64,000 bases of DNA from Pyrus communis. Lineage: Eukaryota; Streptophyta; Magnoliopsida; Rosales; Rosaceae. The stretch is taken from NCBI RefSeq assembly GCF_963583255.1, contig NC_084809.1:2932001-2996000 (forward strand). Direction: 5' to 3'. A program made the translations under genes and the position numbers. A model generated the notes under the pieces. It did not search any database. It worked only from the letters and a program-made list of their open reading frames with translations, and was not told the DNA's origin. Positions within the stretch are counted from its first letter, which is position 1; the number at the start of each line of letters is the position of its first letter. Shown here piece after piece: positions 48,091 through 58,886 of this stretch.

Positions 48091-49121
48091 GTGGATGTGG
48101 TATAGGCGGAGGTGGTGGTGGTAGAGATGGAGGTGGCGCTATATGTGGAAGTGGAGGAGGAAGTAGTGGAGGTGGAAGTGAAGGTGGAGGTGGTATCGGC
48201 GGAGGTGGTGGTGGTAGAGATGGAGGTGGTGCTATAGGTGGAAGTGGTGGAGGGGGTGGAAATGGAGGTGGTGGATGTGGTATATGCGGAGGTGGTGGTG
48301 GTAGAGATGGAGGCCGTGCTATAGGTGGAGGTGGAAGTGAAGGTGGAGGTAATGGTGGAAGAATTGGACGTCGAAGTGAAGGTGGTGGTAGAGTTGGGGA
48401 TGAAGGTGGTAGTAGTGGAGATGGAAATGGAGGTGGTGGATGTGGATGTGGTATAAGCGAAGGTGGCGGTCGTAGAGATGGAGGTGGTGCTAGAGATGGT
48501 GGAGCCGGTGGTGGAAGTGGTGGTGGAGGAAGTGGTAAAGATGGAAGTGAAGGTGGAGGTGGTGGAAGAGGTGGAAATGAAGGTGGTGATGGTGGTGGTT
48601 GTAGAGGTGGAGGTCGTTGAAGCGGAAATGAAGGTGTAGGTAGTGTTGGCGGAGGTGGAAAAGGAGGAGTTAAAGGTGGAGGCAATATTGGAGGTGAAGG
48701 CAGCGGGGGTGGAGGTAAAGGAATTGAAGGTGGCGGTGGTGGTGGTGGAAGGATAAGTTGACGGAGGGGATCTACGGGCCTATGCTCAAATGGCACCGCG
48801 GGGAAAGGCAAGGGGTGAAAAGTGGTGGCGATGGACGGCAAAAGAATGGTGGAGCAACAATTACCAAACGAGTAATTGTACTTCGCAGGGTGATCAATTC
48901 CGTGTTGCTCAACCTCACCTTCATCCTGCTCATATTGATCATCATCACCTTTAAAATGGAACCATAACATTCCTCCGCTTCACAACCATCTCTACATTGC
49001 AGCAAGCAAACACAAGCAATCAAACTCCATTAAACAAACAAACCAAAAAAGATGATACCTTTCTAACATCATGATCGGTCTAAGATATTTCCAGTGAGAG
49101 ACGGAACAAATTACAACATAT

Positions 49122-49270
49122 ATTTAAAACAAGATACACATATATTCAAGCCGAAAACTAACAAAATAACAATACCCATTTAAACAAGATACACAAATAT
49201 TCAAGCTGAAAACTAACAAAATAACAATACCCATTTAAACAAGACACACAAATATTCAAGCTGAAAACTA
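49122..49270. repeat. 55 bp tandem repeat, about 2.6 copies
   Basis: GA(T/C)ACACA recurs at 49133, 49188 and 49243, each followed by ATATTCAAGC(C/T)GAAAACTA. Confidence 0.92.
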
Positions 49271-49503
49271 GATTATGGAACGACAATTTACTTTGCTTCA
49301 TATCAAACATAAAAACAAAATATAAATTATCTCTACTCCCCCTCACTCCCATTTCCAGAAACAAAAGGGGAACAAATTATGGTACAAGAAAGTGAAGCGA
49401 CAAGTGGACTATCCTTTTTGAACATTGTATTAAAATGCCAAAAATTACATTAAAAACGTACCACTGGAGCTCTTCCCTTGGGAATGAGGATGAATGAGGA
49501 GGT

Positions 49504-49567
49504 GAGCTGAAGAAGGACGAGTTGAGCTAAAGAAGGACGAGTTGAGCTGAAGGAGGACGAGTTGAGC
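49504..49567. repeat. 20 bp tandem repeat, three copies
   Basis: GAGCTGAAGAAGGACGAGTT and two variants at 49504, 49524 and 49544. Confidence 0.92.
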
Positions 49568-49975
49568 AGGGGTTTTATACTGAGATTTTTGCCGGGTTTA
49601 AGTTTGTACGGGTACGGTAAATAATCTCTCCAGGAATTTTAATAAGGGAACGGGTGGGTAAAGTTGGGCGGGCCGGTAAGAATTGCACGGGTGGGCGGTT
49701 GGATTTTTGCTCATTGAATTCTGAATTTGAGCCATTGAATTTTGATCTAAACGGCTCACAATAAAAGAGTTCAAACAAGCTTACTGTAAAATTGGGTCCT
49801 CCACTCTCTACATTACTTTTGTCTCTCTCTCCCATCTTCAACCTCACCCCTTACTCATTTTTCCCCCCTCTTCCCCACCCGGGACAAAATCTCAATTTCA
49901 AAATCCGCCCCAATATCCAAAATTAATTCAAAAACCGTCCCAATGTCAAAATGATTCATGTGTTATAGTCATATA

Positions 49976-50464
49976 GCCAATTTAGTCCCCGTATTTTCTA
50001 TTTGGCTAATTTAGTCCTCGTGTTTGTCTATGTTAGCCAAATAAGAACATTTTATTCAATCTCCTTTTAAAAAGTCATAAGAAAAATTATATGAGATATA
50101 ATTACCATTTTTCTTTATAGAAAATGAAAATCAATGAGAAATAACACGTATAAGAGATAAAACTTCCAATCTGAAAAATTATTAGGTTGTGACTTAGAAA
50201 AGAGAGGGAGTAATATTAGGGAGGAGGTCAGGGAGTTGGGAGGAAAATAATTTTTCTTTTAATTTTTAAATTTTAAATATTTTTAAATATTTTAAATCAA
50301 ATAAATAATTTTATAAATTAGTTTATAATAATTTATAATTTTTTTTTTATAGAAATTAGATGGAAATGTCCTTAATTGGCTAACAGTGATAAATACAAGG
50401 ATCAAATTGACCAAATTGAAAACACATGTACTAAATTGACCAAATAACTAAAACACAGAGACCA
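49976..50464. repeat. Inverted-repeat pair with AATTTAGTCC-type termini
   Basis: The left arm (49976-50045, GCCAATTTAGTCCCCGTATT, then ATTTGGCTAATTTAGTCC and GTTAGCCAAATAAG) matches in inverted form the right arm (50367-50464, AATTGGCTAAC, GGATCAAATTGACCAAAT). About 490 bp in total with an AT-rich middle. Style of a degraded TIR transposon; no target duplication identified. Confidence 0.55.
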
Positions 50465-50825
50465 TTTTAATATTTAAGCCTAACCAATAACTCTCTCACT
50501 ATTAAATTTCTCATCATTGTATAAATTTTTTTGTCCATACTACCCACGTGGACAACACATGAACCATTGTAGATAGTAAAAAATCGTCATTTTGACCTTC
50601 TTAGATGAGTCGTTGATAAACATAAGTCAATAAATCTTAGAAGGCCAAGTATTTACCATTAATATCCAAAACTTAACACCCAATTTTATAAATGCCATTT
50701 TTTATAAAACTGTTAAATATAACAGAAAACTCATGTGAATAAACCTAAATATCTTCAAAATCTAAAACCCATTTGCACATAAAAGCTAAAACATATCTCT
50801 TCTACATCGTTGTTCAAAGTGCTAG

Positions 50826-51330
<505 letters not shown>

Positions 51331-51611
51331 TATTTGGTTTTAATTTTGATATTTAAGTCTATTTAAGTGGATTTTCTGTCTTTTTTTGAAAACTTTTATA
51401 AAATGTGATATTTATGAAATTATGTATTAAAATTTGACTATTATCGATAAAAAGATAAGTGGAAGGGACAGGGGAGGGGTAGGATGGAGATTTTGCGCCT
51501 GAGAGGTATTGTGCAAAGGTAAGTGACTTTGTAATTCTAAATTGACGATTATACACCTGGATCCACGTTGGCTGCCGCCATGTACCCCGGGACTTTTTTC
51601 TGTTTAACAGA

Positions 51612-52052
51612 ATGAAACGCTCCTTCGATTGCGTTTCGATAGCGGCCGGCGCCTCCTAGTCGTTGCTGCCGTCCTAGAGGCCAGTGTTCTTAACCAAAGC
51701 TGAACGCAAGCAGTGAGCCCTCCAACTATGCAGAGAGGAAGCGGAACAACATAAAAACCGACAACACCATCATGCCGTCCCGAATCCCTTCAATTCCGTC
51801 CCCGCCACCGTTTCTGATCGAGAGCGGGAATCGAAGAGGCGGAATCGTGACCGAGGCCGGGAATGGAACCGTGATCGTGAACGTGAAGACGAGGCCAAGC
51901 AGCGGGAGCGAGAGAAGGTGCAGGAAGCAGCCGAAGAAGCGCGAGAACAACCCGGCGAGAAGTTCCGGCTCAATTTCGATTGGGATGGCACGGAGGACAC
52001 TTCTCGTGACATGAATCCCTTGTACCAAAACACTCACGTGGCGCAACTCAAC
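51612..52052 (+). pseudogene. DEAD-box RNA helicase 21 (PRP28/DDX23-like) N-terminal fragment
   Basis: The real protein is a U5 snRNP splicing helicase. One continuous frame from ATG 51612 shows MKRSFD, RPVFLTKAERKQ, an Arg/Glu-rich RE/RD region ([27 protein letters not shown]) and the diagnostic [19 protein letters not shown] followed by [12 protein letters not shown]. Stops lie in that frame at about 51657, 51675 and 51714. Similarity ends after VAQL, before the helicase core. The fragment has no introns and keeps its start codon, which fits a truncated retrocopy or an abortive duplication. Function not expected. Confidence 0.85.
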
Positions 52053-52155
52053 TGTTTCATTCCTGTCGTATCGTATGCAACCGGAGCCTCCCCTTGGTCT
52101 TCTCAAACTCCCGCGCAGGCAATTTCATATTCGAACTGAATAATTTAACGAAACC

Positions 52156-52901
52156 AAGGAAATTGGGCGCCCTCAGCTAACAGTAACAAATATGTGACCG
52201 TTTGATGCCTGGGTTTGAATTGGACTCGAAACTCACTATATTCAATGTATGTTGCGCATAATATGATACGAGAAAATTCGAGACTACACACATCAAATTG
52301 GGAGTACTGGTAGTGCGGGGAAGACCGATGTGACGACAATGTTCTTGACTTTGCATGACAAGGATGTGTTTTATGAACTCTAGCAAAAAGCCAAGCAGGA
52401 ACTGATTGAGAGTTGTAGTTATGTTCCTCCTGAACTGGGAAAACATGCATAAGGATAGCATCAAAATTCAAGGCGGTACAATTTTGATCGACCTCCTAGA
52501 TCCTAAGCATAACAGAACTATTTAAGTTGTGTGATTGTGAGCAAAGGGAGATGCCAAGTGAGATGCATGGTAGTGTTTTAGGCAGGGGCAGGAAAGGGAA
52601 TTTAAACTTGTAAGTCATAGGTAGCTCGCTCTTTGAGGCTGTTTAAGGAGGAGAAATTTTTAGTTTGACGGTCACACGTATTATAACATGAATGAATTGA
52701 TAGTACCATGACGATCACACCAAAACATTACTCAAAGGGAAAGCATACTAGGACGGGCAGATGGGTTCAAAGCCCCTTGTTTGGAGGAAGACTTCTGCAA
52801 CTTTCATTGTTGTGGACATGAATCAAGCATCACATTAGGAACAAAATTCGTTATTCACATCCTTTTTTTATTACTGTTAGCTGAGGGCACGCAATTTCCT
52901 T
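52156..52901. repeat. 746 bp unit bounded by about 30 bp inverted repeats
   Basis: AAGGAAATTGGGCGCCCTCA continuing GCTAACAGTAA (52156-52186) pairs with the inverted copy at about 52871-52901. A second, related inverted pair (ACTGCGC...TTTCCT and AGGAAACTGCGCAGT) lies just outside at 52902-52947. No coding content or clear target duplication. Probably a MITE or nested MITEs. Confidence 0.6.
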
Positions 52902-53314
52902 ACTGCGCCATTTCCTGGTGAAATAAAACCAAGGAAACTGCGCAGTCCACTTAACATATTATGGTTAGGTGGTCCTTCAGTTAAAGTCTAGAGACGACTT
53001 GTGAGCAGCATTTGCAACCTCTAAACTGAAGTCTTCGCAAAGACTTCAGATGAGTCCTTGTCCGGTTGCTCCCAAGACCCGCCAGCACCTTCTGCTAGCT
53101 TCATATATTAGTCCAACTTGTACACTATATAAATTCCAGTAGCGTAGCCTTCGGGTGGTCTACCCACCTTCAATCCTACTCCACATATCTCTCGGGACTT
53201 TTACTCATCCCTGCCGGCTGAATATTATGATCTATTCTTTTTTAGCTACATTCTTCTCAGCAAAAGCTTAGAAATCACTTTTTCTTATTTTCTTTGAATA
53301 TTTCTCTGCAAGCA

Positions 53315-53972
53315 ATGGGTAACATTGTCTCAATATCCCTGCCAAGCGATCCCATTTTTGAATCTCCCTGCTGGGGTTCCCTTATTCAACCACCAAAGTA
53401 CATAAGTAGGCTCAAAGAAAACCTCGAAGCTCTGGATCTTTCTTTTCGAGAACTGACCGCTTTGAAGGCTGACGTATTGAGAAAGGTTGAGGTTGCAGAG
53501 CTGCAGAGATCCATGAAGCGATTGAACCAGGTACAACTGTGGATTAAAAAGGTGGAAAAGAGAGAATGAAGTCGCAGAAGTCATGCATGGTCGAGTTCAA
53601 GAAATTCAGAAATTGTGTTGCGGAGGTTACTGCTCAAAAAACTACTTGTCCAGCTACAAGTATGGAAAAAAAGTGTGCAAAAAGCTGGCAGAAGTAGATG
53701 ATTTAAAGAACAAGGGCAGTTTTGCGGAGGTCGCAGAAGAAACCTTCCTGGCAATTAGTCCATGAAAGACCTATGAAACCAACTGTAGGCATGGAATTTG
53801 TGTTTTATAAGGTTTGGAGACAGCTGGAAGATGAACATGTGGGAATAATTGGATTGTACGGGATGTGAGGGGTGGGTAAGCCTACCCTACTGACCCAAAT
53901 CAATAACAAATTGCTCAATGTTGATTTTGATCTCGTGATATGGATTGTGGTATCCAAGGACCACAATGTTGA
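53315..53972 (+). pseudogene. CC-NBS-LRR resistance gene (RPS2/RPS5 class), 5' part
   Basis: Starts MGNIVSISLPSD, the N-myristoylation-type beginning of this class. It continues through the coiled coil (ISRLKENLEALDLSFREL, LNQVQLWIKKVE) and LCCGGYCSKNYLSSYKYGKKV to VWRQLEDEHVGIIGLYGM. Lesions: a frameshift near 53560 with a stop after KKVEKRE, another near 53755, and a stop in the P-loop (TGA at about 53868 where Gly is expected, GM*GVGKPTLL), together with Pro for the first Thr after the P-loop Lys. The sequence breaks at 53972 where the Copia starts. Confidence 0.9.
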
Positions 53973-54663
53973 TGTTGTGCTAGGATAGCACCAAAATCTT
54001 TTGGAACCAACTCAAGCTAGCCCACAAGAAATTTATCAAATGGAAATGCAAGAACAAAATATAAAAGACACAAAGATTTTAACGAGGTTCCTCCACAGTC
54101 AGTGTAACTGGAGTACGTCCTCGGAGCAGTAGGAGCTCACCCAATAATCCACTATCAACCAAATGGGAGTTTACAAAGTGTTGGTAATCTCACAGCCCAA
54201 ATAACCCAATACACCGAATAGCTCTCACACACCAAAGAAACAAATAGAGGAAGAAATATAAAGAATAATTTCTTCTCTATACATATAGCTCAAAGCTATT
54301 ACAACAACAACTACTTTGGTGGATGATTACTAACCAAATGAAGCAGCAGCTTCTTTTTCCTTTTGGGCTCTCTGCAACTCTCCTTGCTCTCTGCAGAAAA
54401 AAGAGCTCCCTCTTTCTTTTTTCTTCTCTATTGTTTCCTTCCAAAACCGAAATGAAATAGCTCTCCTCTTTGAACCAAATCATGAGCACTCATTCTTAAA
54501 ACAATATTTTTTTCTTTTAGCTTTCTGCCAAAACCAAACTCACGGGTTGTGCTAGGGAACCAAAACATTCTTTTCCCTTATTTTCCTCCCCAAAACAAGG
54601 AAAGATGTTTCCCCTTTTTGTTTGTTAATTCTAAAGTATGGCCACTTGGCCACTTATTCAACA
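53973..54663 (-). repeat. 3' LTR of the full-length Copia
   Basis: Left LTR on the + strand, TGTTGTGCTAGG...TTATTCAACA. On the element strand it begins TGTTGAATAAG. Confidence 0.95.
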
Positions 54664-54678
54664 ATCTCCACCTTGGCC
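54664..54678 (-). promoter_or_regulatory. Polypurine tract of the Copia
   Basis: On the element strand GGCCAAGGTGGAGAT directly precedes the 3' LTR; the purine run AAGGTGGAGA fits a Copia second-strand primer. Confidence 0.75.
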
Positions 54679-54805
54679 AAGTTCCGAAAAACGCCATGAT
54701 AAGCCAAACAACACAATTAACACACAACATCACTCCCAATCACTAGCAAGAGAACAACTCATGCCGAGCCAAATGCTCCAAAACTCCTACTGCTCAACGC
54801 CTTCT

Positions 54806-57800
54806 TTATATAGGCAAAATGTGAGCCAAGTTCAAGCAATGAACAAACTTGGCTACACCAACAACCTTAGTCAACATATCAGCGGGGTTGTCTTTAGTTG
54901 GAATCTTCAGGAGAATGATCTCCCCTTCACCAACTACTTCACGAACAAAGTGATAACGCACATCTATGTGCTTGGTCCTCGCATGATGAACCTGATACTT
55001 AGCCAAATAAATGGCACTCTGACTATCACAATGCACCTCCACCTGCTTCTGATCAACCCCCAAATCTCTAATCAGCCCATGTATCCAAATGGCCTCCTTT
55101 ATAGCTTCAGCAACTGCCATATATTCAGCCTCTGTAGTAGACAAAGCAACAGACGACTGCAAAATGGACCTCCAACAAACTGGCCCTTTAGCTATAGTAA
55201 ACACATAGCCTGTAGTAGACTTCCTTCCATCCAGATCACCTGTATAATCTGAATCAACATAACCAACTGCAAAATGACCAATACCAGAGTCATCTCTCTC
55301 AAAGCATAAACCAACGTCTCGAGTACCATGGAGATACCTCAATATCCACTTAGCTGCATTCCAATGCTCTTTACCAGGATTATGCATATATCGACTCACC
55401 ATGCCAACTGCATGAGCAATATCCGGTCTAGAGCATACCATTGCATACATCAAACTACCAACCAAATTTGCATATGGTATATTTTTCATTTGTAGCTTCT
55501 CTTGATCAGTTTTAGGACATTGTAGAGAACTCAATTTAAAATGAGGAGCCAAAGGGGTACTAACCGGTTTAGTTGAATCATGAACTCCAAACTTCTGAAT
55601 CAACTTCTCAAGGTATTGTCTTTGATTCAAACAAACCAAACCCTTCTCTCTGTCTCTAGTGATCTCCATGCCAAGGATCTTCTTTGCTTCACCAAGATCC
55701 TTCATCTCGAACTCATTCTTCATTTGCTTCTTCAATTTCTCAATCTCTTCGACATTCTTTGAGGCAATCAACATATCATCAACATATATCAATAAATAAA
55801 TGAAAGACCCATCTTGCAACTTCTTGAAGTACACACAATGATCATATTGACTTCTAGAATAATTTTGGCCTCTCATAAATTTATCAAACCTCAAATACCA
55901 TTGTCTTGGAGATTGCTTCAAGCCATAAAGTGATTTCTTCAATTTGCAAAACAAATTTTCTTTCCCTTTCACTTTATACCCATCCGGTTGACACATATAG
56001 ATCTCTTCATTCAAATCACCATGTAGGAAAGCCGTCTTCACATCAAGTTGCACAAGTTCAAGATCATATTGTGCAACAAGAGCTAACATAATGCGAATTG
56101 AGGAGTGCTTCACAACTGGAGAAAAGATTTCATTGTAGTCAATGCCCTCCTTTTGTGCATACCCTTTAGCAACTAATCTTGCTTTGAATCTGACATTGCT
56201 ATTCTCAGCAACATCTTCCTTCTTGGCATACACCCATTTGCAACCAATAGCTTTCTTACCCTTAGGCAATTTAGCTAACTCCCAAGTCTTGTTTTTCATG
56301 AGAGAATTCATCTCATCACCCATGGCATTGCACCACTTCTCCTTTTCCTCACTCTCAATGGCTTCCTCAAAATTGGATGGAATCTCATCAGTGATAATAG
56401 GAAGAGCAAAAGCAACATAGTCACTATACCGAGCTGGCTTGGTAATATTTCTCTTTCCTCTGTTCTTGGCAATAGACTCTTGAGGTGAAACTTGCTCTTC
56501 AACTTGAATAGAATCTTCAAGTTCAACTTCTTCAACATCCTCATGGTCTTCCACTTCTTCACTTGTAGTGGCTTCGACATCAACGGAAATAGGATTTGAA
56601 GTACTAGAGGCAACTTTCTCAAGCTCCACCTGTTGGACATCTTTCACATTCTTTTCAGAGTCTCTGAACATATTTTCTTCATCAAATGTCACATCTCTGC
56701 TGATTACAAGTTTCTTCATCTCCGGGCACCATAACCTGTAACCTTTGACACCACTACTAAAACCAAGAAAGATAGCCTTTTTGGCTCTAGGATCAAGTTT
56801 ATTTTCAGTTACATGAAAATAAGCAGGTGAACCAAAAATACGAATATAATTATAATCATTAGAAGGTTTTCCAGTCCATACCTCCATTGGCGTCTTACCC
56901 TGAATAGCAGCTGAGGGTAATCGGTTGATGATGTGACATGCATAAGTAACTGCCTCTGCCCAAAACGACTTGCTCAAACCCGACTGAGACAACATGCATC
57001 TAACCTTCTCAAGCAAGGTTCGATTCAATCTTTCTGCAACTCCATTTTGTTGTGGAGTTCCCCGGACACTAAAATGTCTCACAATCCCTTCCTCTTTGCA
57101 AACTTTAAAGAAAGGGTCGGATGTGTATTCACCACCATTATCCGATCTCAAAATCTTAATCTTTCTCCCAGTCTGGTTCTCAACCATTTTCTTCCAACCC
57201 AAGAAAATGCTCAACACCTCACTCTTGTGCTTCATAGTGTAGACCCAAGACCTTCTTGAATAATCATCAACAAAGGTCACGAACCAATGTCTACCACTCA
57301 AAGAGGGAGTCTTTGTAGGACCCCAAACATCCGAATGCACATAATCAAGAATGCCCTTCGTCTGATGTACAGCAGTACCAAACTTCACTCTAGTTTGTTT
57401 TCCCAAGACACAATGCTCGCAGAAATCAAGCTTACAAGTCGTGGCATCTTTTAGAAGACCTTGTTTCACAAGCCCTTGTAGAGCTTTCTCACCGGCATGG
57501 CCTAATCTCATATGCCACAATCTAGTAATATCAGAATCAGATGTGCCCATATTTTCTGAGACTACAGATGCTTCACCTGTCACAGTGCTTCCTTGCAATA
57601 AATACAAATGGCCACATCGAGGAGCTTTCATCACAACAAGTGCACCATAAGTCACCTTCAATGTCTGCCCATCTGAATGAAACCTGAAGCCCTTGGCTTC
57701 CAAAGTTCCCAAAGAAATAAGATTTTTCTTCAAATTCGGTACATACCGAACACCTGTCAACTCTTTAACCATGCCATCATGCAACTTCAAACGAACTGTA

Positions 57801-58837
57801 CCAATCCCTTTTGTTGTGCAAGGATTGTCATCTCCCATGAACACAACACCGCCATCAAACTCTTTCAAGCTTGAAAACCAATCCTTGTGAGGAGTCATAT
57901 GATGAGTACAACCCGTATCCAACACCCACTTAGTAGCACAATCAAATGATGAGGAAGTGGTTAAAGCAAAATCAGAAAAATCTGTTTCAACCTCAGCAAC
58001 ATTAGCTTCAGAACTTTCTTTGCCTTTGGTCTTCAATCTAGGACAATCTTTCTTCCAATGACCCTTATTACGACAAAAGGCACATTCATCCCTTTCCAAA
58101 GGTTTTCTACCTTTAGAGTTTCCTCTAGGTCGAGACTGTGATTTTTTCCTGCTAGAAGAGGATCTCCTCTCCGATGATCTACCTCTAACAAATAAAGCTT
58201 CAGAGGTACTATCATGATTTTTATCTCTATGCCTCATTTCATAATTCATCAAGGCATTTGACACATCTTCAAATTTCACAGTTTCTTTACCATGCATAAT
58301 AGTGGTAACAAAATGCTCATAAGAGTCCGGCAAGGAATTCAACAATATTAAGGCCTTATCTTCATCCTTAATATCCTCATCTAAATTTAACAAGTCGGCA
58401 ATCAACTTATTAAAAGCATCAAGGTGTCTAATCATTTTTGTACCTTCTTTGTATTGGAAGCGGTAGAGCTTTTTCTTCAAGTGTAGCCGGTTCTCTGCAC
58501 TCTTCGTCATATACTTGTCTTCCAATTTTTGCCACAACACACTTGCCAAAGTCTCCCGCATCACAAAATACTTCTGAGTTTTTGCAAGGCACAACCGAAT
58601 TGAAGAGCAAGCCCACAAATTTAATTTCTCCCATTCCAGTTTCGACATAGCTTCAGGCTTCTCTCCCAAGGCGGCAAGAAGATCTTGTTGAGCCAACACA
58701 TCTTTAACCTCACATTGCCACATCCCGAAGTTGTTTGTGCCATCAAACTTTTCAACTTCGAACTTTGCATTTTGCACCGTAGTTCTTGCAAATCCGGAGT
58801 TGCTTCCAAAAGGATTCTCATCTTGCCCGTCTGACAT
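54806..58837 (-). CDS. Copia gag-pol polyprotein, intact
   Basis: Single frame of 1343 residues from ATG 58837 (MSDGQDENPF). In order it has a Gag/UBN2-type region (about 20-230, KFDGTNNFGMWQ), an RS-rich linker and zinc knuckle CAFCRNKGHWKKDC (about 255). Next come an aspartic protease (WVLDTGCTHHMTP, about 305), GAG-pre-integrase (LWHMRLGHAGEKAL) and integrase with VTFVDDYSRRSWVY, LRSDNGGEY and TPQQNGVAERLNR. Reverse transcriptase has KTAFLHGDL, YGLKQSPRQWY and the catalytic YVDDM. RNase H has STTEAEYMAVAEA, HCDSQSAIYLAK and KHIDVRYHFVRE. The layout and motifs are of the TNT1-like Copia class. The frame runs through the whole internal region without stop or shift; all catalytic motifs listed are conserved. 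Confidence 0.97.
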   Translation of the reverse strand: MSDGQDENPFGSNSGFARTTVQNAKFEVEKFDGTNNFGMWQCEVKDVLAQQDLLAALGEKPEAMSKLEWEKLNLWACSSIRLCLAKTQKYFVMRETLASVLWQKLEDKYMTKSAENRLHLKKKLYRFQYKEGTKMIRHLDAFNKLIADLLNLDEDIKDEDKALILLNSLPDSYEHFVTTIMHGKETVKFEDVSNALMNYEMRHRDKNHDSTSEALFVRGRSSERRSSSSRKKSQSRPRGNSKGRKPLERDECAFCRNKGHWKKDCPRLKTKGKESSEANVAEVETDFSDFALTTSSSFDCATKWVLDTGCTHHMTPHKDWFSSLKEFDGGVVFMGDDNPCTTKGIGTVRLKLHDGMVKELTGVRYVPNLKKNLISLGTLEAKGFRFHSDGQTLKVTYGALVVMKAPRCGHLYLLQGSTVTGEASVVSENMGTSDSDITRLWHMRLGHAGEKALQGLVKQGLLKDATTCKLDFCEHCVLGKQTRVKFGTAVHQTKGILDYVHSDVWGPTKTPSLSGRHWFVTFVDDYSRRSWVYTMKHKSEVLSIFLGWKKMVENQTGRKIKILRSDNGGEYTSDPFFKVCKEEGIVRHFSVRGTPQQNGVAERLNRTLLEKVRCMLSQSGLSKSFWAEAVTYACHIINRLPSAAIQGKTPMEVWTGKPSNDYNYIRIFGSPAYFHVTENKLDPRAKKAIFLGFSSGVKGYRLWCPEMKKLVISRDVTFDEENMFRDSEKNVKDVQQVELEKVASSTSNPISVDVEATTSEEVEDHEDVEEVELEDSIQVEEQVSPQESIAKNRGKRNITKPARYSDYVAFALPIITDEIPSNFEEAIESEEKEKWCNAMGDEMNSLMKNKTWELAKLPKGKKAIGCKWVYAKKEDVAENSNVRFKARLVAKGYAQKEGIDYNEIFSPVVKHSSIRIMLALVAQYDLELVQLDVKTAFLHGDLNEEIYMCQPDGYKVKGKENLFCKLKKSLYGLKQSPRQWYLRFDKFMRGQNYSRSQYDHCVYFKKLQDGSFIYLLIYVDDMLIASKNVEEIEKLKKQMKNEFEMKDLGEAKKILGMEITRDREKGLVCLNQRQYLEKLIQKFGVHDSTKPVSTPLAPHFKLSSLQCPKTDQEKLQMKNIPYANLVGSLMYAMVCSRPDIAHAVGMVSRYMHNPGKEHWNAAKWILRYLHGTRDVGLCFERDDSGIGHFAVGYVDSDYTGDLDGRKSTTGYVFTIAKGPVCWRSILQSSVALSTTEAEYMAVAEAIKEAIWIHGLIRDLGVDQKQVEVHCDSQSAIYLAKYQVHHARTKHIDVRYHFVREVVGEGEIILLKIPTKDNPADMLTKVVGVAKFVHCLNLAHILPI

Positions 58838-58872
58838 CTTTGGCAACTAGACAGTACCCAAGAGCAACCAGT

Positions 58873-58885
58873 GCTCTGATACCAA
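58873..58885 (-). promoter_or_regulatory. Primer binding site, initiator Met-tRNA type
   Basis: Element strand reads TTGGTATCAGAGC one base inside the 5' LTR; TGGTATCAGAGC is the usual complement of the 3' end of plant initiator Met-tRNA. Confidence 0.92.
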
Positions 58886-58886
58886 T

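Larger units (their letters stand above)
46250..48970 (-). pseudogene. Proline-rich protein fused to a two-pore-type K+ channel core, split by a solo LTR
   Basis: The upstream half (48970-47584) encodes about 460 residues. A non-repetitive start (MLWFHFKGDDDQYEQ) is followed by an almost pure Pro/Ser/Leu tract (PPPPLPSPP style). The downstream half (46923-46250) continues PPPPPLAPPPTSKRWEAF, then a channel core. It has a hydrophobic helix (MYAIVLLLCFWF), pore 1 with filter TTVGYGDIVP, two hydrophobic stretches, a helix APFIFVLIGMF, a second pore ITGVGFGDVD with a changed filter, and a last helix ending RIAARLGVN. This is the TM-P-TM-TM-P-TM layout of plant TPK channels, without visible EF hands. 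The halves are separated by the solo LTR at 46929-47583. Leaving out the LTR and one GAAAT copy, codons on both sides are in the same frame. No intron is needed. As it stands the gene is interrupted; the LTR might also be spliced out. Confidence 0.7.

Noticed and set aside
47550..48620. Plus-strand glycine-rich open frame of about 356 residues
   Set aside because: It is the reverse strand of the proline-rich repeat. The minus frame continues in phase into recognisable channel sequence across the LTR; the plus frame has no domain and begins inside the LTR.
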